A stretch of 64,000 nucleotides of DNA, taken from Bacillaceae bacterium IKA-2. Lineage in GTDB: Bacteria; Bacillota; Bacilli; Bacillales; Anaerobacillaceae. The stretch lies in NCBI GenBank assembly GCA_031761875.1, contig CP134492.1, positions 1,736,001-1,800,000 on the forward strand. Direction: 5' to 3'. The translations under genes were made by a program, and so were the position numbers. This document shows positions 53,970-63,233 of this stretch, piece by piece; position 1 is the first letter of the stretch, and every line of letters starts with the position of its first letter. The notes under the pieces were generated by a model. That model did not search any database. It saw only the letters and a program-made list of their open reading frames with translations, and had not been told where the DNA came from.

Positions 53970-56900
53970 TTGGAATATAAAGAAAAACGATTTGAAGATG
54001 ACATTGAAAGTTTCCTGTTAGCACATGGTGGATATGTTAAAGGCAACATGTCTACCTATGATGCAGGACATTCAATAGATTTGCCAAAACTGGTGTCTTT
54101 CATCAAAACCACACAAGAAAATGAATGGGAACGATACGAGAAAATATATGGAGAGGAATCTGAAAAAAAACTCTTAAAGAGATTTAATGAAGAAGTTAAT
54201 GCTCATGGTTTAATCCATGTACTCAGAAATGGCATCAATGACAGGGGTGTTAAATTAAAGGTTTGTTTCTTCAAGCCAGAATCAACGCTCAATCCCGACC
54301 TTGTTAGAAATTATGACAACAATATTTTGAGTCTAACAAGACAGTTTGCTTATTCAACTGTAAATCGGAATACAATAGATATGGTGATTTCACTAAACGG
54401 TATTCCAATAATTGCAATTGAACTTAAAAACCAAATCACTGGACAATCCGTTGAAAATGCTAAGAAGCAATTCATGTACGACAGAAACCCCAAAGAAATC
54501 TGTTTTCACTTCAATAAGCGATTCTTAGTATATTTTGCAGTAGATTTGTATGAAGTGGCTATGACAACACTGCTTAAGGGAAAAGACACTTTCTTTTTAC
54601 CGTTTAATCAAGGTTCTGGAGGTGCAGGTTGTGTTGGTGGTGCGGGTAATCCACAGAACCCTAATGGATACAATACTTCATATCTGTGGGAACAAGTATT
54701 AGCTAAAGATTCACTAATGAATATTATTCAAAGATTCCTGCATCTTAGCGTTGATAGAAAAAAAGAAATTAAAGATGGTAGAGAAATGGTTAGGAAAAGT
54801 GAGAAGATTATCTTTCCACGATACCATCAACTTGATGTAGTCACAAAATTAGTCGATGATGTAAAGAAAAAAGGTTCTGGAAATAATTATCTGATTCAAC
54901 ATAGTGCTGGTTCAGGTAAAAGTAACAGCATCGGCTGGGTGTGTTATCGGTTAGCAAGCTTACATGATGAAAATAACAACAGTATTTTCACTTCAGTCAT
55001 TGTTGTTACTGACCGTAAAGTTTTAGACAGCCAGCTTCAAGATACTATTTCTGGGTTTGACCATTCTTACGGATTAATTGAGACTATTGGAGATGGAAAA
55101 TCCTCAAAGGATTTGCGTGATGCCATCAATAGTGGCAAGAAGATAATTGTGACAACGCTTCAAAAGTTCCCAGTAATTTATGAGGAGATAGAAAGCAATA
55201 AAGGCAGAAGATTTGCAGTTATAGTTGACGAAGCACATTCGAGCCAGACAGGAACTAGTGCTCAAAAGCTTAAAACAGCACTTGCAGATAATGAAGAAGC
55301 CCTGAGAGAATTCGCAAGAATCGAAGGCGATGAAGAAGAAAAGTATGAAGACTTTGAAGACAAACTGGTCAAAGAACTCATTTCTCATGGCAAGCATAAA
55401 AATCTTTCTTTTTTTGCTTTTACAGCTACTCCCAAAGAAAAAACTCTTGAAATGTTTGGGAACAGACATACGGATGGAACGTTTCACCCATTCCATATAT
55501 ACTCGATGAAGCAAGCTATCGATGAAGATTTTATTTTTGATATTTTAAAGAATTATATGACTTACAGTACGTGTTTTAAGATTGCTAAAAGTACACCTGA
55601 AAATCCAGAATTACCCGAAAGTGAAGCTAAGAAAGCTATAAAACGGTACGAATCACTACATCAATATAACTTACAGCAAAAAACAGCTATTATGGTTGAA
55701 TACTTTAGAGATGTTACGATGAAGAAAATTGGCGGACAAGCCAAAGGTATGGTTGTTACGGCTTCAAGGCTTCATGCAGTTCGTTATTACAAGGAATTTA
55801 AGAAGTATATTAAACATAAGGGGTATACTGATTTAGACGTGTTAATAGCCTTCTCAGGGACCGTTAGTGACAATGGAGACGATTATACCGAACCTGGGCT
55901 GAATAGAACTAAAAGTGGTGAAAAGGTTAGTGAGAAGCAATTGCCAGAAGTGTTCCGTGGCGACGAGTTCAATATGCTTATCGTTGCTGAAAAATACCAA
56001 ACGGGTTTTGATGAACCGTTACTCCACACAATGTTCGTAGATAAGAAATTGTCAGGTGTAAAAGCAGTACAAACGCTGTCAAGGTTAAATAGAACTGCTA
56101 AAGGAAAAGTCGACACATTCATTATGGATTTTGTAAATGAGAAAGAAGATATCTTAAAGGCGTTCAAGCCATATTACAAAGAAACTGTGCTTGATGAAGA
56201 AATCAATGTAAATCTCATTTACGATACCAAAACACTGGTTAGAAGCTTCAGGTTGTTTAATGATGAGGATGTTGAAAAGTTCAACAAGATTTATTATAAA
56301 TCTGGTACTCAATCAACAACCGACCTTGGTAAAATCACGAGCTTGTTTACTCCAATTCTGAAGTCTTTTACAAAGCTTAGCGAGGATGACCAATTTAAAT
56401 TTAAGAAAGCTGTTCGAAATTTTGTGAAATGGTATTCGTACATTGTCCAAATCACAAGAATGTTCGATAAGGAGCTTCAAAAAGAATACAACTTTATGAA
56501 ATACATGGACAAAGTGCTTCCCAATAGCGTGTTTGAGAAAGTAAATCTAGAAGATAAAATCAAGCTTGAATTTTACAGACTTGATAAGAGCTTCGAAGGG
56601 CAAATTGCTCTTGACTCTCCAGGAGAGTATGTGGTCATAGAAAACCCTAAGAAAGTAGATACTGGTAAAGGTAAAGATGATAAGGATGAACTGCTCGAAG
56701 CAATTATTGAACATATCAATCAACGATTCAATGGTGTATTTACCGAAGGAGACAAAGTTATCGTTGAAACGATATACGGAAAAGTTTTAATTAGCAATAA
56801 GAAACTTGCCAGATATGCTAAGAAAAATAATGCGGAAGTGTTTCAAGAAAGTATTTTCCCTGACGTTTTCAAATCTGTTGCACACGAATGTTATTCACAA

Positions 56901-57002
56901 CAGATGGATGCGTTTAAAAAGCTATTTGAAGATAAGGAGTTTTACAATACAATAATGCAAGAGATTGCTAAAGAAACATATAGAAGTTTTAGAAATTCTT
57001 AA
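53970..57002 (+). CDS. hsdR: Type I restriction endonuclease/translocase subunit HsdR
   Basis: A 1,010-residue motor-nuclease. N-terminal PD-(D/E)XK nuclease (about 120-190, with VISLNGIPIIAIELKNQ giving the E-x-K), SF2 helicase with Walker A HSAGSGKSN (about 312-320), DEAH box VIVDEAHSSQ (about 418-427), motif III FAFTATP and the C-terminal RecA fold with ILIVAEKYQTGFDEPLLH-like residues. It translocates DNA and cuts when unmethylated sites are met. TTG 53970 follows AAAAGGAGG, 17 bp after hsdS. The full length appears intact, although hsdS is frameshifted. Confidence 0.94.
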   Translation: MEYKEKRFEDDIESFLLAHGGYVKGNMSTYDAGHSIDLPKLVSFIKTTQENEWERYEKIYGEESEKKLLKRFNEEVNAHGLIHVLRNGINDRGVKLKVCFFKPESTLNPDLVRNYDNNILSLTRQFAYSTVNRNTIDMVISLNGIPIIAIELKNQITGQSVENAKKQFMYDRNPKEICFHFNKRFLVYFAVDLYEVAMTTLLKGKDTFFLPFNQGSGGAGCVGGAGNPQNPNGYNTSYLWEQVLAKDSLMNIIQRFLHLSVDRKKEIKDGREMVRKSEKIIFPRYHQLDVVTKLVDDVKKKGSGNNYLIQHSAGSGKSNSIGWVCYRLASLHDENNNSIFTSVIVVTDRKVLDSQLQDTISGFDHSYGLIETIGDGKSSKDLRDAINSGKKIIVTTLQKFPVIYEEIESNKGRRFAVIVDEAHSSQTGTSAQKLKTALADNEEALREFARIEGDEEEKYEDFEDKLVKELISHGKHKNLSFFAFTATPKEKTLEMFGNRHTDGTFHPFHIYSMKQAIDEDFIFDILKNYMTYSTCFKIAKSTPENPELPESEAKKAIKRYESLHQYNLQQKTAIMVEYFRDVTMKKIGGQAKGMVVTASRLHAVRYYKEFKKYIKHKGYTDLDVLIAFSGTVSDNGDDYTEPGLNRTKSGEKVSEKQLPEVFRGDEFNMLIVAEKYQTGFDEPLLHTMFVDKKLSGVKAVQTLSRLNRTAKGKVDTFIMDFVNEKEDILKAFKPYYKETVLDEEINVNLIYDTKTLVRSFRLFNDEDVEKFNKIYYKSGTQSTTDLGKITSLFTPILKSFTKLSEDDQFKFKKAVRNFVKWYSYIVQITRMFDKELQKEYNFMKYMDKVLPNSVFEKVNLEDKIKLEFYRLDKSFEGQIALDSPGEYVVIENPKKVDTGKGKDDKDELLEAIIEHINQRFNGVFTEGDKVIVETIYGKVLISNKKLARYAKKNNAEVFQESIFPDVFKSVAHECYSQQMDAFKKLFEDKEFYNTIMQEIAKETYRSFRNS

Positions 57003-57027
57003 TCTATCATTAAAGAAAAGAAGTGCT

Positions 57028-57070
57028 AAGACTATAAATTTAATTAACATTAAATTTATAGTCTTTTTTT
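57028..57070 (+). terminator. Terminator after hsdR
   Basis: AAGACTATAAATTTAA and TTAAATTTATAGTCTT form a perfect 16-bp stem with a 6-nt loop, followed by TTTTTG. Confidence 0.88.
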
Positions 57071-57126
57071 GTTTACAAATTATATAAGTTAGAGCGTTTC
57101 ATGATTATGTTTTTATAGATTAACTT

Positions 57127-57321
57127 ATGTGCAATTTCAAGAGTAACAATTTCATCGGAAAAGGTGTTCAAACCTACACAGGAGCAGCAGGACACAGAGA
57201 ATTAGAGAACTATGTAATTGGGCTTCCACCAATTGAAGAGCAAAAAAGAATAGATAAGAAAATAATGACAGTATTGGAAACAATAAAGGATATAGAAAAA
57301 AATATGATTACAGTTAAATAG
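57127..57321 (+). pseudogene. Orphan C-terminal HsdS fragment
   Basis: A 64-residue piece reading QTYTGAAGHRELENYVIGLP and PIEEQKRIDKKI, the end of a type I recognition domain plus the start of the following helix. It lacks the rest of a specificity subunit. It lies after the hsdR terminator and probably remains from a swapped or deleted second hsdS. In some type I loci extra hsdS fragments recombine to switch specificity. Confidence 0.65.
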
Positions 57322-57439
57322 AGTTTTTATTACTTATAGGAAAAGCAAAAACAGCTTGTACTTATTTGTTTAAATTAAAGAAGTAGATTAGTATATGGTA
57401 AAATTATACTGACTATTAAAAGGGAGAAGGTTTTGGGCA

Positions 57440-58558
57440 TTGAGTAACTTTTTTACAAAAGTAACAAAAATATTTAAAGGGTGGCATGAAAAGAAAATTA
57501 CTTTGTTATTAATTACAAGTGGAATCGGTGTAATGTCAACTGGATTTGTACAAGATTGGTGGAAAAGTGTAGTCATATCTTTTATAAACGAAGTGTTTGG
57601 TACTCAAATAATATACACTAAAGAACCAACGAACTATGTTTATTTAGCACTAGCGACTATTGCTGGTGGTGGGTTAATCGCTTTAGGACTCTGGTTTTAT
57701 TTCAAAACAAAAGAGAAGGTTAAGAAGCAAACGATGTTGCAAATTCGCCATTCTTCTATCGAATCGGTGGATTACTCCAAGGGTGATATTGATTTATCAG
57801 ATTACAACATCGAGCCGTATCCGATTCTTCAAACAGAAGAACTTAAAGTCATTAATGAACCTAATCTACGACATGCTCTAAGGGAACAGGAAAAAATAAC
57901 GGCAAAAATTCTTCAACGCTTGGATGGGAATGCGGATATAGAAGTATCTTATTGGGGATTGGCTCACATTCCACTTCTCTTTCTGCTTGGATTTCAAGTA
58001 GCTGACAAGTCAAACAGTTCCTTTTTTGAGTGGAATCAGAACCAATTAAGATGGGAAAAAGTGAAAGGAAAACAAGTGGTGTATCCGCCTTTAATGGTTG
58101 AGAAAAATGATTCAAAACAAAATGTAGAAGAAACAAAGGAAGTCGTGGTGAAAGTAGGAGTAACTTACCCTGTAAATGATGCCGACCTAAGTGGGCTTCA
58201 TTTAGATAGTTTGAACTCTTATTATTTGCATTTAGAACCACCTCACCGAAATGCGATTGTTTGCATGGAGCAACTTAATGAATATCAGAAGAAGTTTCGC
58301 CAGGTTTTAGATGAAATAAATCAAACATATCCTCAATTGGAGAGGATTCATTTGTTCTATTCTGGACAACCCTCTTTAGCTTATCGTTTGGGAAGCGCCA
58401 TTTCTCCGAGAATGGATAAGGAAATTTGGGTTTATAACTATGTGGGTTTATCTCAGCCAAAATACAATTGGGCAATTAATCTTAAGAAAATAGGGAACTT
58501 AATAAATATAAAATTAACGGGGGAGAAACGGAATGGAAATGAAGAATCTGAACAGTAA
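57440..58558 (+). CDS. CBASS effector, 2TM-SAVED protein
   Basis: A 372-residue membrane protein with two N-terminal helices (about 20-37 and 66-88) and a C-terminal SAVED domain (about 150-365). The SAVED region has the typical ending HLFYSGQPSLAYRLGSAI and MDKEIWVYNYVG. SAVED domains bind cyclic oligonucleotides made by a CD-NTase; in 2TM-SAVED proteins this is thought to open or disrupt the inner membrane and kill or stall the infected cell. TTG 57440 has GAAGG 9 nt upstream. It overlaps the CD-NTase gene by 26 bp. Assignment rests on SAVED motifs and gene pairing. Confidence 0.85.
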   Translation: MSNFFTKVTKIFKGWHEKKITLLLITSGIGVMSTGFVQDWWKSVVISFINEVFGTQIIYTKEPTNYVYLALATIAGGGLIALGLWFYFKTKEKVKKQTMLQIRHSSIESVDYSKGDIDLSDYNIEPYPILQTEELKVINEPNLRHALREQEKITAKILQRLDGNADIEVSYWGLAHIPLLFLLGFQVADKSNSSFFEWNQNQLRWEKVKGKQVVYPPLMVEKNDSKQNVEETKEVVVKVGVTYPVNDADLSGLHLDSLNSYYLHLEPPHRNAIVCMEQLNEYQKKFRQVLDEINQTYPQLERIHLFYSGQPSLAYRLGSAISPRMDKEIWVYNYVGLSQPKYNWAINLKKIGNLINIKLTGEKRNGNEESEQ

Positions 58559-59924
58559 GTTTAATACGTTTTATGGGAAACGTGTCGTCTTGTCAAAAAA
58601 GGAAAAAAATTCCCTTTTTCAAAAAAAGAATCTAAACATTGAACGTTTGAAGGAAGGGTTAAAAGAATACAACGAGGAGAAAGGGAAGAGTTACAAGTTA
58701 GCAGAACAACCCATTGTTCAAGGAAGTGTAGCAATGTCTACCGTCATTCAAAACGAGAGCAATGATTATGATATAGATGTTGCAATTGTTTTTGAAAAAG
58801 ACCAACTTCCAGAAGGAACAATTGCCACAAAGAATATCATAGTTGATGCCTTAAAAAGAAAATGTACGAATTTCAAGAAAGAACCCACAGCTAAAACGAA
58901 TTGTGTCCGTATAGAGTATCAAGATGGATATCATATTGATTTTGCTATCTACCGAAGATATAAAAAGAATGATTCGGATGACAGCTACACATATGAACAT
59001 TGTGGTAGTCAATGGGGAGATAGAAATCCAAGAGCCATAACGAAATGGTTTGTGGATGAAAATAAAGAAAAGAATTATCAATTAAGAGAAGTTGTTAGGT
59101 TGTTAAAAATGTTCTCCAAATCAAGAGATGGTTGGGTAAACATGCCTGGTGGACTCATTCAAAGTGTTTTATCAAATGAACAATTTCAGTCCTATGAAAG
59201 AATGGATGAATGTTTCTATTACACCATCCAAGCGATTAAAGATAGATTAGCAGAAGAAACAGAAGTAGTTAATCCAACAGATACAACCATGAGCACTAAG
59301 TTAGTCGACAAAGATGATATGAAAATGGTCAATTTATACAATAGGCTGAGCGATAAGCTATCCAAATTAGATATTCTTTTTGATGACAATTGTACCGATT
59401 ATCAGGCAATCGAAGCATGGGAAGCATTTTTTAATCATCCTTATTGGACAGAACAAAAACAAAAACTTACAAAGGCTTTGGAATCCTATGTGTCTCTTAA
59501 TGAAACAGAAGAATTTATTCGTTATCGTGAAACAGAAGAGTTTATTCAACACCAAATGCCAATAAACTATCAATCTCAATATGTAATAGAGTTAGATTGT
59601 AAGGTAACTCATAAAAATGGCAAAACGGTTGGCTGGTTACAATCTATGATTGAAAAGAGAGAGATACTTTTACCAGGTTATCAGTTGAACTTTGCTGCTA
59701 AAACAAATGTTCCTTCACCTTTTGAGGTGTATTGGAAAGTGAGGAATAGAGGTGGGAAGGCAAGGGAAGAAGATATGATTCGCGGGGAAATTGTCCGAAC
59801 GGATAACTTGATTTATCAGGAAGTGACCTCTTTCAAAGGGAAGCATTTCGTTGAATGCTATATAGTAAGAAATGGAGAATGTGTTGCAAAACAAAGAATT
59901 AATGTTGAAATTAAGGTATCCTAA
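58533..59924 (+). CDS. CD-NTase (cGAS/DncV-like nucleotidyltransferase) with C-terminal sensor domain
   Basis: A 463-residue signal synthase. The nucleotidyltransferase core has G64-S65 in VQGSVAMST, metal-binding D80 and D82 in NDYDIDVAIVF, and the third carboxylate D136 in YHIDFAIY, so catalysis should be intact. The last 130 residues (INYQSQYVIELDCKVTHKNG onward, then EDMIRGEIVRTD) match the AGS-C sensor-type domain seen in some CD-NTases. It would make a cyclic oligonucleotide upon phage infection to activate the SAVED effector upstream. No cap2/cap3 modifiers are nearby, so this is a minimal two-gene system. ATG 58533 follows GGGGGAG. Confidence 0.9.
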   Translation: MEMKNLNSKFNTFYGKRVVLSKKEKNSLFQKKNLNIERLKEGLKEYNEEKGKSYKLAEQPIVQGSVAMSTVIQNESNDYDIDVAIVFEKDQLPEGTIATKNIIVDALKRKCTNFKKEPTAKTNCVRIEYQDGYHIDFAIYRRYKKNDSDDSYTYEHCGSQWGDRNPRAITKWFVDENKEKNYQLREVVRLLKMFSKSRDGWVNMPGGLIQSVLSNEQFQSYERMDECFYYTIQAIKDRLAEETEVVNPTDTTMSTKLVDKDDMKMVNLYNRLSDKLSKLDILFDDNCTDYQAIEAWEAFFNHPYWTEQKQKLTKALESYVSLNETEEFIRYRETEEFIQHQMPINYQSQYVIELDCKVTHKNGKTVGWLQSMIEKREILLPGYQLNFAAKTNVPSPFEVYWKVRNRGGKAREEDMIRGEIVRTDNLIYQEVTSFKGKHFVECYIVRNGECVAKQRINVEIKVS

Positions 59925-60210
59925 AAATATTGAAAACCTATTTTATGGGGGTTGTTCAATAAACCCAACTGTGGTCGCAGGATTTATGGTTGGAGGTCTA
60001 GATACAATTCCTTTTTTCAATAGCAAATCCAAAGTCTGTTAAAAAGTTAGTTCCATGAGTCCAAATGAGATTAGTTTTGGAATAACAACAGTGGTAAATC
60101 TAAATGTAAGACCATTTTAGCAATGGTAATTAAGAAAGCAGATTGAATTCTTAGAATTCAATCTGCTCAAAGAGTATATTTAGTAGTTTTGGTCTGATAC
60201 CGTTCACTCG
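59925..60210. other. Intergenic region with a long palindrome
   Basis: No coding similarity was recognised. AGCAGATTGAATTCT and AGAATTCAATCTGCT (60137-60151 and 60153-60167) form a perfect 15-bp inverted repeat with a single central base. There is no T run, but its position between convergent genes fits a terminator. Confidence 0.6.
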
Positions 60211-60918
60211 TTATTTTTTATTGATTTCGTATTTAGCTAAATTATGTGCTTCTTTATAATGAAAATAAATCCATTCGTCTACTGTCATATTACGTTTTTG
60301 TGATATTTCACTTGCGTACTCAATAATGATTTGCCTTTGCTCTTCAAAACCGAAATAATTCAACCCTTTTAAGAACTTACCAAATATATAAAAGTCACTT
60401 TTATTTTGATAATATTCTTGTAGCTGTTGTATCGTAGTGTCAATGATACAACCGTCTAGCTCAAGGAAGGCATGAAGTCCATATACTCCTTCAGAAAAAA
60501 GCGTTTTTTCTAAACTGTCATGTGGGAAATCGTAATGATAGTAACCTTGAATATATTTCAACTTTCTAATATCAGTTCCCGTTGCCGTTAATAAACAATA
60601 CAATAAAACACTTGCATAGATACAGAGACCACCTCTATCATTCCAATCCTCAGCTTCTTTCATTTCCAAACCACCTTTATAAGATTCCTTATCATACATC
60701 GCATAAAACGAAATCTTAGTTACATAAGTAAGCAAAAAGGATAGATGTTCGTTGGACTCATTTAATTGGTCAGGTTCTTTTTCTTTGTATTGAAGCAAAT
60801 CCTTGCTTGGTACATAATCATAAGTGGTCTTCCATCTTTCCCGGAAAGTCCTCCATACATCTTTTGCAAAATCATTAGAACTATCTTCAACCATGTTGAC
60901 CCACTTTTCGTCGTCCAT
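60211..60918 (-). CDS. Transglutaminase-like cysteine protease fold protein
   Basis: A 235-residue soluble protein I do not recognise by name. It holds a Cys-His-Asp arrangement in the right order for a transglutaminase/papain-like fold: Cys99 in DRGGLCIYASVLLYCLL, His149 in GVYGLHAFLELDG and Asp160 in CIIDTT. Spacing is typical. The N-terminal 90 residues are helical and the last 60 are also helical (KRNMTVDEWIYFHYKEAHN). ATG 60918 follows GGAGG. It is convergent with the CBASS genes, not an obvious operon member. A role as an independent defence or toxin protease, or transamidase, is only a hypothesis. Confidence 0.6.
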   Translation of the reverse strand: MDDEKWVNMVEDSSNDFAKDVWRTFRERWKTTYDYVPSKDLLQYKEKEPDQLNESNEHLSFLLTYVTKISFYAMYDKESYKGGLEMKEAEDWNDRGGLCIYASVLLYCLLTATGTDIRKLKYIQGYYHYDFPHDSLEKTLFSEGVYGLHAFLELDGCIIDTTIQQLQEYYQNKSDFYIFGKFLKGLNYFGFEEQRQIIIEYASEISQKRNMTVDEWIYFHYKEAHNLAKYEINKK

Positions 60919-61480
60919 ATTAAACCTCCATTTTTTTACATGTCCAGTGTCCTTTTAGACAATTAGCATTCAGCAGCAGTTCTAAGTTTTTGAGAAACGA
61001 CCCAAAACAATGTCAACACCCTTTGGTAGAAACAGAGCAGTTCGAAATCACTTATGAGGATTAATAGGTGTGAATATTACTAGTTCTGTGTTTCTACTTT
61101 TACTGTACCCTCTATTTTCGTAACTTTCAAAAAGCTTACACATTTCAATTGTGAACTTTAAAATAGTTTATATTAAAAAACGTAGTTGCGGGTAAAAAAT
61201 TGTTATTTGTTCCAACGTGTATTGATAAGAATCAGAATACGGAAACATACTGTCTATTATTTTAATCGATGCCCACTACTGTGAGAATCGCTCGTACCAA
61301 CTACACACGGTACTGGATGAATGTCTATCTGGCTCAAACATTCCACTAACATCTATCAGTTGCTTACTCATAATAGAATAACTACCATTAGGCACACTAT
61401 ATTTATCTTAGTTGGTATTATTTAATGGTCTTGATAACTTAAATATTAAGTTACTAAGACCTGTATTTTGGGGTGTGAAA
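60919..61480. other. Region without a recognised gene
   Basis: Over 500 bp of AT-rich DNA with many stops in all frames. No hairpin or repeat of note was found except short ones. Confidence 0.45.
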
Positions 61481-61663
61481 ATGAGCGCTATTTTTCAAGT
61501 GTATTTAACTGAACAGCTTAAAGTGAGATTAGAAACCACATTAAGTAAAAAGAGTATCGGCGTTTTAACTATATATAGTTTCATTAAGAAATCGAGATTA
61601 GACTTACCAGATGAGCTTAAAGCTTCCTTAGAGAGGGTTTTGGTTGAATTATGGTCAACATGA
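61481..61663 (+). CDS. Small hypothetical protein
   Basis: A 60-residue protein beginning SAIFQVYLTEQLKVRLETTL and ending ELKASLERVLVELWST. ATG 61481 follows GGGGTG, and the frame is open to 61412. It overlaps the next small gene by 13 bp, which suggests translational coupling. I do not recognise the family. Amphipathic helices and small size would fit an immunity or anti-toxin type protein, but nothing confirms that. Confidence 0.5.
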   Translation: MSAIFQVYLTEQLKVRLETTLSKKSIGVLTIYSFIKKSRLDLPDELKASLERVLVELWST

Positions 61664-61961
61664 ACCAAATCGCTTTAGCGACAATAGGAGCGTTTGTAGC
61701 TAGATACGAGAGAGTGGGCTTTAGTACGTTCATCTACCTTTGTTTACTAGAAGACGAATTTGTAAGTGCTCCAATTATTGAACCAAACCAAGAAGGGGAA
61801 TATGAATTTGATTTTAATTGGGTGCACTAAAAGAAAACCCAGATATGAGAATAGCCCCTACGCAAGAACATTTAGATGAAATTATTGAAAATGCTATGGA
61901 AGTAACATTGGTTATTTATGCCGTGGAAGAAGAAATAGCTCGCTTTGATTTAAGTAATTGA
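61651..61961 (+). pseudogene. Small hypothetical gene with a frameshift
   Basis: ATG 61651 opens a 59-codon frame (IALATIGAFVARYERVGFST...EYEFDFNWVH) that stops at 61830. The -1 frame continues at once as ALKENPDMRIAPTQEHLDE and IIENAMEVTLVIYAVEEEIA to a stop at 61961. The two halves probably made one protein of about 100 residues before a 1-base loss near 61821. Alternatively the second is a separate 38-residue gene starting at 61845. Family unknown. Confidence 0.45.
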
Positions 61962-62278
61962 GTTCTAGCTAATTTATAAAGTAATTGGTCTTATTAAAGT
62001 AACGCCACTTTAGTTGAATAAGCGTTGAAAATAAATATAAGAAAAATCTCAGTTCAGTGAACTGAGATTTTTTTAATTTTAATTACAAAGACAACTACAA
62101 ATAAGGTGCAATTGGTTATGCAAATTTAGGTACATTTTCTTGTGTAAATTGGAGTTTTGCGATAGGTAACGGAACCCGTTACAGTTTCACGGTCATTTAC
62201 CTTCCATTCCTCCTTGTTCTGCCTCAGTTTAAAATATTTCTAACTTCTGTCCGATACAATCTTATTTCTTTTACTGAA
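61962..62278. other. Intergenic region
   Basis: Contains the terminator at 62042 and a 7-bp inverted repeat GTAACGG/CCGTTAC near 62166-62182. No gene recognised. Confidence 0.4.
62042..62074. terminator. Rho-independent terminator
   Basis: AAAATCTCAGTTCA GT GAACTGAGATTTT followed by TTTAATTTT; a near-perfect 13-bp stem. It lies between the small gene pair and the minus-strand gene at 62279 and could serve both strands. Confidence 0.85.
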
Positions 62279-62485
62279 CTAGTCATCACCGAAAACACCT
62301 TCAACTTCTCTATCCGATTGTATTCCTCCTGAGTCAGTAATATCTTTCTTTTTATTTTCAATGTCACCACCCTTTCCTTTGAGAACCAGCTGCTCCTCTG
62401 CTTTCCGAAACCATACCCTAGCTTCCTCTTTACTCCTGCTGCCGTTTAACATTTCCCTGTAATAATCGTACTTCTCTTTATCCAT
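62279..62485 (-). CDS. Small acidic hypothetical protein
   Basis: A 68-residue hydrophilic protein starting DKEKYDYYREMLNGSRSKEE and containing ARVWFRKAEEQLVLKGKGGD. ATG 62485 is chosen because AAAGGAG and AAAGGGAG lie just upstream; the frame is open to 62551. No family recognised. High Lys/Glu content and small size fit an accessory gene of a mobile element. Confidence 0.45.
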   Translation of the reverse strand: MDKEKYDYYREMLNGSRSKEEARVWFRKAEEQLVLKGKGGDIENKKKDITDSGGIQSDREVEGVFGDD

Positions 62486-62604
62486 CTCCCTTTCACTCCT
62501 TTCTCCTAATGTTTTACTTGTAGTTTCAATCGAATTTATAATATATTTCATTCTTACTTATTATCTTTATTTTTCCATTTCCTATTTCTCCTGACAGTTC
62601 CCCT

Positions 62605-62857
62605 CCTTTTAGCATCTTATAAAAGTATAATTCTTTTTCTTTTCCGTGTAATTAAAACATTCGTCACTATTTAATCCTCTTTAAGTGTTAACTGAAATTA
62701 TAATATGCAGTAATTTAAATAACACAAATCCCTCTGTAATAGTCTTTGTGTCCACTTTTTCGTTAACGCTCCCCTTTACCTGTTGAATCACTTTTAGTGT
62801 ATCAAACTAACCTTTTACCATCTTATATATTATAATTCTTTTTCTTTTCTGTGTAAT
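62605..62857. repeat. Pair of 47-bp imperfect direct repeats
   Basis: CCTTTTAGCATCTTATAAAA...TATAATTCTTTTTCTTTTCC...GTGTAAT (62605-62652) recurs with a handful of changes at 62811-62857. The pair lies 206 bp apart in a gene-free zone. Confidence 0.65.
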
Positions 62858-63196
62858 CTATCGTACCTCCGTTGTATCTATTTGTTCTTACTTGTCAACG
62901 AAAAAAGAATAGATTACTGAACATTGATTAAAGGATGAGTTATTGGACACCTACGAAAAGGGTATCCCTACTGTCATAGGGTATTGATTTTAATAAAATC
63001 CTTTCGTGGGATTAGTTTTTTGTTGAACTATAGGTGGCTTAGTTTAAGAACAATAGTTGAAGATACGAGTGTTTTAGCAGGGGAAATGGATAAGTTTATG
63101 GAAACAATTTGACAACTATCCTTATAAAAAACAAGAATCCCATATAAATTTTTAATAAGAATTAAAAGACATTTAATAATAAAAAGAAAAGTAAAT

Positions 63197-63233
63197 AAAA
63201 ACGAGCAAAACACTAATTATTTTTGCTCGTTTT
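63197..63233. terminator. Rho-independent terminator
   Basis: AAAACGAGCAAAA and TTTTTGCTCGTTTT pair around a 9-nt loop with A and T runs. It could end the minus-strand gene at 63407-63640. Confidence 0.8.

Noticed and set aside
62166-62182. GTAACGG/CCGTTAC inverted repeat
   Set aside because: Only 7 bp, no T run and not placed at a promoter; too short to call.
63028-63213. Minus-strand 61-codon frame in the gene-poor region
   Set aside because: Low-complexity hydrophobic translation with no ribosome binding site, ending in intergenic AT-rich DNA.
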